From NCBI GenBank assembly GCA_002309275.1, contig DBXL01000128.1, positions 17,765-25,697 on the forward strand: a stretch of 7,933 bases of DNA, written 5' to 3'. The position numbers and the translations under genes were made by a program. The notes beneath the pieces are model-generated. The model worked only from the letters and a program-made list of their open reading frames with translations. It had not been told where the DNA came from and made no database searches. Positions 3,897 to 7,933 of this stretch are shown piece after piece; within the stretch, counting starts at the first letter, position 1, and each line of letters starts with the position of its first letter. The stretch is from Ruminococcaceae bacterium UBA1213 (GTDB taxonomy: Bacteria; Bacillota; Clostridia; Oscillospirales; Acutalibacteraceae).

Positions 3897-5582
3897 ATGA
3901 ACAAGAACTTTAAAAGAATTTTAACCTGCACGATGGCAGCTATTGTTGTATCGGCAGCTTCCGCTATGCCCGTCAATACCGTAACCGCCTATGCACCCAA
4001 ACCTGATACTGTATTTGTTTCGGCTGAAAGTGTTTCTATAAGCAAATCTGAAATTGCTATCGGAAAGGGCGAAACCTATAACCTTAATTCTACAGTGTAT
4101 CCCCTTAATGTTTCCAATAAGTGCGTATTGTGGCTCACAAGTAATCCCAATGTCGCCTACGTTGACGGCAGCGGCAAAGTTACCGCAAAAGGCACCGGAA
4201 ATGCTACTATAACGGCTGTTACTCACAACGGCAGAAAAGCTCTGTGCTATGTCACTGTCAATGAAGCTCCTTCCAAAGTGACTCTCAACTGCCATAATAT
4301 AGAAATGGGTATCGGTGAAACTTACAGATTTTATGCTACCGTACCTGCCAATACAACCGCCTGTGTAAGAAACTATTCTTCCAGTGACGAAAGCATTGTT
4401 TCTTTTGACAGAAACGGCAATATGATTGCTAAAAAAGAGGGCTCGGCAACCATTACTGTTAAAGTATTCAACGGTAAAACGGATACCTGCAAAGTTACCG
4501 TGAAAAAAGCTCCTTCGGAAATATCCCTTACAAAAAAATCCCTGACTATTACAACAGGTTCTACATATCAATTTCATGCAGCAGTACCCGAAAATACAGC
4601 CGCCTGCACAAGAACATATTCTTCCAGTGACAACAGCATCATTGAATGTGATAAGCGTGGAAATATGACTGCCAAAAAAGCCGGCTCGGCAACCGTCACT
4701 GTCACGACCTTCAACGGCAAAACAGATACCTGCAAGGTAATTGTAAAAAACGCTCCCGATAAAATCTGGGTTAAACAGACTTATGCAGAACTGGAACTTG
4801 ACGACACTTTCAAAATCAACTATTTCCTCCCCAGCAATACATATACAAGCAAAATAACCTATTCAAGCAATAACGCAAACGTTGCTTCTGTTGACGGCAA
4901 CGGTCTTGTTACTGCCAAAAATCCCGGCTCGGCAACCATTACTGTCAGAACTGCCAATAACAAGACTGCTTCCGTCAATATAAAAGTCAATGAGCCTGTG
5001 CAGATATATGAATGGAGTTCTTCCGACGACATTCTCAACTCTGCAAAAGTAAACCCTGTCAAGACAAATTCAAAACTCCTTGACGATAAAATCGACAGCA
5101 TTTTTGGCGATATTCTCAATTCAAGAATGAGCAATGCACATAAAGTAAAAGCCTGCTTTGACTACCTTGCAACCAACATCAGTTATGCTTATATCAGCTA
5201 TGACTACTCCCCCGTTTACAACGTAAGCTACGTTTCAAGCAACGACAGAGATATAGTTGTATCAGCCTACTCCACTCTTGTAAAGAAACTCGGCAACTGC
5301 TATGACTATGCCTGCACGCTGGCAGCCGTCATGCAGAGAATCGGCTATGATGCTCACGTGGTACATGGTCTTGTTGGAATGAGTGCAGGCGGTTACGGCA
5401 ATCACTACTGGGTTGATACAAACATCAACGGCAGACACTATATATTTGACGCTCAGGTTGAAAATAACAATCTTGGCTGGGGCGGTACCGTCAACCACTA
5501 TTTCTACTGCCTTAACCCCAACAATACCTCTATGTACATCTATCAGGAAACATGGAGTACATCAAATTTCAGAACTTATTAA
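3897..5582 (+). CDS. Secreted protein with four Big_2 Ig-like domains and a transglutaminase-like domain
   Basis: The 561-residue product begins with a Sec signal peptide (NKNFKR, a hydrophobic core to about residue 23, candidate cleavage after ASA-23 or AYA-33). Four bacterial Ig-like group 2 domains follow, at about 43-122, 126-203, 207-284 and 287-365. Each ends in a G-[SN]-A-T-[IV]-T strand, at residues 101, 182, 263 and 344, an exact 81-residue period. A linker leads to a transglutaminase-like fold (about 395-545) whose triad appears complete: Cys468 in GNCYDYA, His503 in GNHYWVD and Asp518 in IFDAQ. Such domains are either cysteine proteases, peptide-modifying enzymes or transglutaminases. 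There is no LPxTG, dockerin or terminal anchor, so it is released or held non-covalently by the Ig domains. The start has an AAGGA site 12 bases ahead. The substrate is unknown; a role at the cell surface or in the gut/rumen milieu is inference. Confidence 0.92.
   Translation: MNKNFKRILTCTMAAIVVSAASAMPVNTVTAYAPKPDTVFVSAESVSISKSEIAIGKGETYNLNSTVYPLNVSNKCVLWLTSNPNVAYVDGSGKVTAKGTGNATITAVTHNGRKALCYVTVNEAPSKVTLNCHNIEMGIGETYRFYATVPANTTACVRNYSSSDESIVSFDRNGNMIAKKEGSATITVKVFNGKTDTCKVTVKKAPSEISLTKKSLTITTGSTYQFHAAVPENTAACTRTYSSSDNSIIECDKRGNMTAKKAGSATVTVTTFNGKTDTCKVIVKNAPDKIWVKQTYAELELDDTFKINYFLPSNTYTSKITYSSNNANVASVDGNGLVTAKNPGSATITVRTANNKTASVNIKVNEPVQIYEWSSSDDILNSAKVNPVKTNSKLLDDKIDSIFGDILNSRMSNAHKVKACFDYLATNISYAYISYDYSPVYNVSYVSSNDRDIVVSAYSTLVKKLGNCYDYACTLAAVMQRIGYDAHVVHGLVGMSAGGYGNHYWVDTNINGRHYIFDAQVENNNLGWGGTVNHYFYCLNPNNTSMYIYQETWSTSNFRTY
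4197..4964 (+). repeat. 243-bp in-register coding repeat (Ig-like domains)
   Basis: The Ig-like domains repeat every 243 bp with no net insertion or deletion at their final strands. An identical 12-mer, GGCTCGGCAACC, occurs at 4440, 4683 and 4926, exactly 243 bp apart. Domains 2 and 3 also share long near-identical stretches, such as TTCTTCCAGTGAC and GATACCTGCAA. This indicates fairly recent internal duplication or ongoing homogenisation; domain 1 is more divergent. Confidence 0.8.
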
Positions 5583-5592
5583 AATTAGAAAC

Positions 5593-5662
5593 GAGGAATC
5601 AGGAATGAGAAATGAAATATATTTCTCATTCCTGCTTTTTTACTCCTCACTCCTCATTCCAC
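5593..5662. repeat. 7-bp repeat cluster forming a terminator and flanking the greA promoter
   Basis: Heptads on the plus strand read GAGGAAT, CAGGAAT, GAGAAAT (5593-5613). The inverted set is ATTTCTC, ATTCCTG (5621-5634), then ACTCCTC, ACTCCTC, ATTCCAC (5642-5662). The two orientations face each other and build the terminator stem. The last unit ends 7 bases before the greA -35 box. Confidence 0.75.
5600..5641 (+). terminator. Intrinsic terminator of the Ig-like gene built from heptad repeats
   Basis: A perfect 14-bp stem (5600-5613 with 5621-5634), a 7-base loop and a run of six T (5636-5641) lie 17 bases after the stop codon. The stem is AT-rich but long. Confidence 0.85.
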
Positions 5663-5669
5663 ATTTTTC

Positions 5670-5699
5670 TTGACATTATCAATGTTTTGATGTTATAAT
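5670..5699 (+). promoter_or_regulatory. Near-consensus extended -10 promoter of greA-lysS
   Basis: Perfect TTGACA (5670-5675), an 18-base spacer, and perfect TATAAT (5694-5699) with an upstream TG (5691-5692) are present. This predicts strong constitutive expression, with a start near 5706 and a leader of about 30 bases, too short for a T-box or other riboswitch. Confidence 0.92.
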
Positions 5700-5736
5700 T
5701 ACTCTGCAAAAATATTATATATAAGGTGGTCTTTAT

Positions 5737-6216
5737 ATGGCTAAACAGCAGGATATGCTCCTCACAAGCGAGGGTATTAAAAACTATGAAAATGAACTGG
5801 AATATCTCAAAGCCGTTGTAAGAAAAGAAGTTGCCGAAAAAATTAAGGTTGCACGTTCCTTCGGCGACCTCTCCGAAAACAGTGAGTATGATGAAGCAAA
5901 AAATGAACAGGCAAAAGTGGAAGCAAGAATTTCCGAAATAGAAAATATCCTTAAACATGCTAAAATCATAGATGAAAGCGAACTGACAGATGAACATATA
6001 CACATCGGCTCAAAAGTAAAAGTGCATGACTTTGACTTTGACGAGGATACGGAATATCAAATCATCGGCTCCGGCGAGGCCGATCCCTTCAACGGCAAAC
6101 TCTCCGATGAATCTCCCGTAGGCTCTGCACTGCTCGGTCATAAGGTCGGTGATACCATCACTGTCGAAACACCTGACGGTGAAGTGAAATTCAAGATACT
6201 CGAAATATCAAGATAA
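5737..6216 (+). CDS. greA: Transcription elongation factor GreA
   Basis: GreA enters the secondary channel of stalled RNA polymerase and stimulates cleavage of backtracked RNA 3' ends. The 159-residue length is normal. The N-terminal coiled coil (about 8-76) carries the tip motif ARSFGDLSENSEYDEAK (39-55) with the functionally essential acidic residues D44 and E47. The C-terminal FKBP-like globular domain (about 85-159) contains IHIGSKVKV, the SPVGSALLGHKVGDTITVETPDG stretch and the end IKILEISR-like strand. The ATG is preceded by AAGGTGG with a 7-base gap. It is the first gene of an operon with lysS, 22 bases downstream, an arrangement common in Firmicutes. Regulation appears to be constitutive from the consensus promoter. 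Nothing unusual is seen; GreB is unlikely in this lineage. Confidence 0.97.
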   Translation: MAKQQDMLLTSEGIKNYENELEYLKAVVRKEVAEKIKVARSFGDLSENSEYDEAKNEQAKVEARISEIENILKHAKIIDESELTDEHIHIGSKVKVHDFDFDEDTEYQIIGSGEADPFNGKLSDESPVGSALLGHKVGDTITVETPDGEVKFKILEISR

Positions 6217-6238
6217 TTTTGGGAAAGGAAGAAAGATA

Positions 6239-7729
6239 ATGGGAGAAAAGAACAATCAGCCACAGCAGAATATCAATGAACTTCTGAAAGTAAGACGTGA
6301 CAAGCTCGCAGAATTGCAGGCTAATGGCAAGGATCCTTTTCAGATAATGAAATATGATGTGACACATCACAGCATGGAAGTTAAAAATAACTTTGACGAA
6401 CTTGAAGGTAAAACTGTAAGTATTGCAGGTAGAATCATGTCCAAGAGAGTCATGGGTAAGGCTTCTTTCTGTCACATTCAGGACTTGCAGGGTACTATCC
6501 AATCCTACGTTGCAAGGGACAGTGTGGGTGAAGATGAATATAAACTCTTCAAAAAAATGGATATAGGCGATATTGTCGGCTTGAAAGGAAACGTCTTCAA
6601 GACGCAGACAGGTGAAATATCCATTCATGCAGACGAAATTACACTTCTTTCCAAAAGCCTGCAGATACTCCCCGAAAAATATCACGGTCTTACCAATACA
6701 GATGCCCGCTATCGTCAGAGATACATTGACCTTATCATGAACGAGGAAGTAAAAGATACTTTCATCAAGCGTTCAAAAATCATCAGTGCCATAAGAAGAT
6801 ACCTTGACGGTCAGGGCTTCATGGAAGTAGAAACACCTATGCTTGTATCCAATGCAGGCGGTGCCGCTGCAAGACCTTTTGAAACACATTTTAATGCCCT
6901 TGATGAAGACCTCAAACTCCGTATATCTCTTGAACTCTACCTTAAAAGACTTATTGTAGGCGGTCTTGAAAGGGTTTATGAAATTGGAAGAGTTTTCAGA
7001 AATGAGGGTCTTGATACGAGGCATAATCCTGAATTCACTTTGATGGAACTCTATCAGGCTTATACAGACTATAATGGCATGATGGACCTGACAGAAAATC
7101 TTTACAGATACGTTGCACAGGAAGTTTTAGGCACTACTAAAATCACTTATAACGGCATTGAAATGGATCTCGGCAAGCCCTTTGAAAGAATCACAATGGT
7201 AGATGCTGTTAAAAAATATGCAGGCGTTGACTTCAATGAAATAAGCTCCCTTGAAGATGCAAGAAAAATTGCTGATGAAAAGGGTGTCGAATATGAGGAA
7301 CGCCATAAAAAAGGTGATATATTGAATTTGTTCTTTGAGACATTCGTTGAGGAACATCTCATTCAGCCAACTTTCTTAATGGATCACCCTGTTGAAATAT
7401 CTCCTCTCACAAAGAGAAAACCAAGTAATCCTGATTATGTAGAGCGTTTTGAATTCTTCATGAACGGCTGGGAAATGGCTAATGCTTATTCTGAGCTTAA
7501 TGATCCGATAGATCAACGTGAACGTTTCAAGGCACAGGAAGAATTGCTTGCACAGGGTGATGAAGAAGCCAATCACACAGATGAAGATTTCTTGAATGCC
7601 CTTGAAATAGGAATGCCTCCCACAGGGGGTATTGGATTTGGTATAGACAGAATGTGTATGCTGCTTACAGATTCCGCTGCAATCAGAGATGTATTGCTTT
7701 TCCCGACAATGAAAAGCCTCGACAAATAA
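6239..7729 (+). CDS. lysS: Lysyl-tRNA synthetase, class II
   Basis: The enzyme charges tRNA-Lys with lysine using ATP, in the cytoplasm. The 496-residue length is full size. An N-terminal OB-fold anticodon-binding domain (about 58-140) includes VSIAGRIMSKRVMGKASFCH (60-79) and LQGTIQSYV. It is followed by ARYRQRYIDLI (156-166) and the class II core. Motif 1 is at about 177-201 (IKRSKIISAIRRYLDGQGF then EVETPML). Motif 2 is at about 246-275 (VYEIGRVFRNEG then HNPEFTLMELYQAY). Motif 3 is at about 464-492 (GIGFGIDRMCMLL then LLFPTMK). The signature VEISPLTKRK lies at 385-394. All key motifs are intact. The start has AAAGGAAG 7 bases ahead. Being 22 bases behind greA with no hairpin between, it is cotranscribed and shows no T-box control. 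Two terminators follow it. It does not look like a class I LysRS or a PoxA-type paralogue, which lack the OB fold. Confidence 0.98.
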   Translation: MGEKNNQPQQNINELLKVRRDKLAELQANGKDPFQIMKYDVTHHSMEVKNNFDELEGKTVSIAGRIMSKRVMGKASFCHIQDLQGTIQSYVARDSVGEDEYKLFKKMDIGDIVGLKGNVFKTQTGEISIHADEITLLSKSLQILPEKYHGLTNTDARYRQRYIDLIMNEEVKDTFIKRSKIISAIRRYLDGQGFMEVETPMLVSNAGGAAARPFETHFNALDEDLKLRISLELYLKRLIVGGLERVYEIGRVFRNEGLDTRHNPEFTLMELYQAYTDYNGMMDLTENLYRYVAQEVLGTTKITYNGIEMDLGKPFERITMVDAVKKYAGVDFNEISSLEDARKIADEKGVEYEERHKKGDILNLFFETFVEEHLIQPTFLMDHPVEISPLTKRKPSNPDYVERFEFFMNGWEMANAYSELNDPIDQRERFKAQEELLAQGDEEANHTDEDFLNALEIGMPPTGGIGFGIDRMCMLLTDSAAIRDVLLFPTMKSLDK

Positions 7730-7775
7730 AACCTGGTGTTTATGCGTTTTTCCGGCTTAAAAAGCCATAAAAATC

Positions 7776-7801
7776 TACACCATTACACCAAATTTACACC
7801 A
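7776..7801. repeat. Three direct copies of TACACCA downstream of lysS
   Basis: TACACCA occurs at 7776-7782, 7784-7790 and 7795-7801 (steps of 8 and 11 bases), and its inverse TGGTGT lies just after the lysS stop (7734-7739). They lie between the stop codon and the terminators. The role is unknown; this could be a protein-binding array or simple sequence decay. Confidence 0.5.
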
Positions 7802-7829
7802 TTTTCGTAAAAAGCTATAATAAGTTATA

Positions 7830-7860
7830 ACAGAGGATACAATTTGTACCCTCTGTTTTT
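7830..7860 (+). terminator. Intrinsic terminator 1 after lysS
   Basis: Arms ACAGAGG (7830-7836) and CCTCTGT (7850-7856), with an inner TACA/TGTA extension across one A-C mismatch and a 3-base loop, run into TTTTT. It lies about 100 bases after the lysS stop. Confidence 0.85.
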
Positions 7861-7873
7861 GTGCAATAAAAAT

Positions 7874-7920
7874 ATGCTCACAGATACAGTTTTTGCTTTA
7901 TCTGTGAGCATTTCTTTTTT
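7874..7920 (+). terminator. Intrinsic terminator 2, possibly bidirectional
   Basis: A perfect 13-bp stem (7874-7886 with 7899-7911) with a 12-base loop is followed by TTTCTTTTTT. On the minus strand the same stem is followed by an A/T tract (ATATTTTTATT), so it may also end a leftward gene lying beyond the window. Confidence 0.85.
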
Positions 7921-7933
7921 CTTCATGAATCGC

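Noticed and set aside
3921..4577. 218-codon open frame on the minus strand
   Set aside because: It lies wholly antisense to the signal peptide and Ig-like domains of a clearly real gene, has no ribosome binding site and no recognisable domain. It arises from the repeated codon pattern of the plus-strand gene.
5700..5736. T-box or L-box riboswitch controlling lysS
   Set aside because: The greA leader is only about 30 bases and the greA-lysS gap is 22 bases, so there is no room for such an element.
5647..6005. Minus-strand open frames antisense to greA (118 and 73 codons)
   Set aside because: greA is complete and canonical on the plus strand. These frames have hydrophobic, low-complexity translations and no start signals.
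7754..7766. Hairpin GGCTT-AAA-AAGCC as the first lysS terminator
   Set aside because: The stem is 5 bp with a 3-base loop and is followed by an A-rich rather than T-rich tract, so it is unlikely to terminate on the plus strand.

Overview
The window is AT-rich DNA with strong AGGAGG-type ribosome binding sites, good sigma-A-type promoters and classical hairpin-plus-T-run terminators. The gene content is a secreted Big_2/transglutaminase-like protein, a DUF378 protein, XRE plus ImmA, and a greA-lysS pair. Together these point to a low-GC Firmicute of class Clostridia, and a Ruminococcus-like (Oscillospiraceae) gut or rumen bacterium is my best guess. That placement is inference from style and content, with no marker gene behind it.

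Layout. (1) Bases 1-1192, minus strand: a surface-polysaccharide pair, a DUF4422 glycosyltransferase-like gene followed by the start of glf (UDP-galactopyranose mutase), which is cut by the window edge. (2) Bases 1257-2568, minus strand: a tight three-gene operon of an XRE repressor, an ImmA/IrrE-type zinc protease and a tubby/LURP-one-like small protein. (3) Bases 2569-2916: a 348-base divergent control region with a promoter on each strand, several perfect palindromes, a tandem 16-bp repeat and an attenuator-like RNA hairpin. (4) Bases 2917-3407, plus strand: a 68-residue helical protein overlapping a 95-residue protein that is essentially only sigma-70 region 4. (5) Bases 3477-3749: a DUF378 membrane protein and a strong terminator. 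(6) Bases 3897-5582: a secreted protein with four Ig-like domains in exact 81-residue register and a C-terminal transglutaminase-like domain with a complete Cys-His-Asp triad. (7) Bases 5670-7729: the housekeeping greA-lysS operon, followed by two intrinsic terminators.

How the parts may work together. The XRE and ImmA genes resemble the ImmR/ImmA repressor/anti-repressor pair known from ICEBs1 and related phages. Here they face a small operon encoding a sigma-region-4-like regulator across a palindrome-rich region, which suggests a protease-triggered genetic switch. No integrase, transposase or other phage gene is visible, so it would be a stand-alone or domesticated switch, or the edge of a degraded element. 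DUF4422 and glf probably cooperate in making a galactofuranose-containing envelope glycan. The Ig/transglutaminase protein is exported and probably acts on or binds to the cell surface or its surroundings.

Two intergenic regions carry degenerate 7-bp tandem repeats. In both cases the repeats lie just upstream of a TTGACA promoter element, and in one case they form a terminator. No tRNA, rRNA, CRISPR array, insertion sequence or known riboswitch was recognised.
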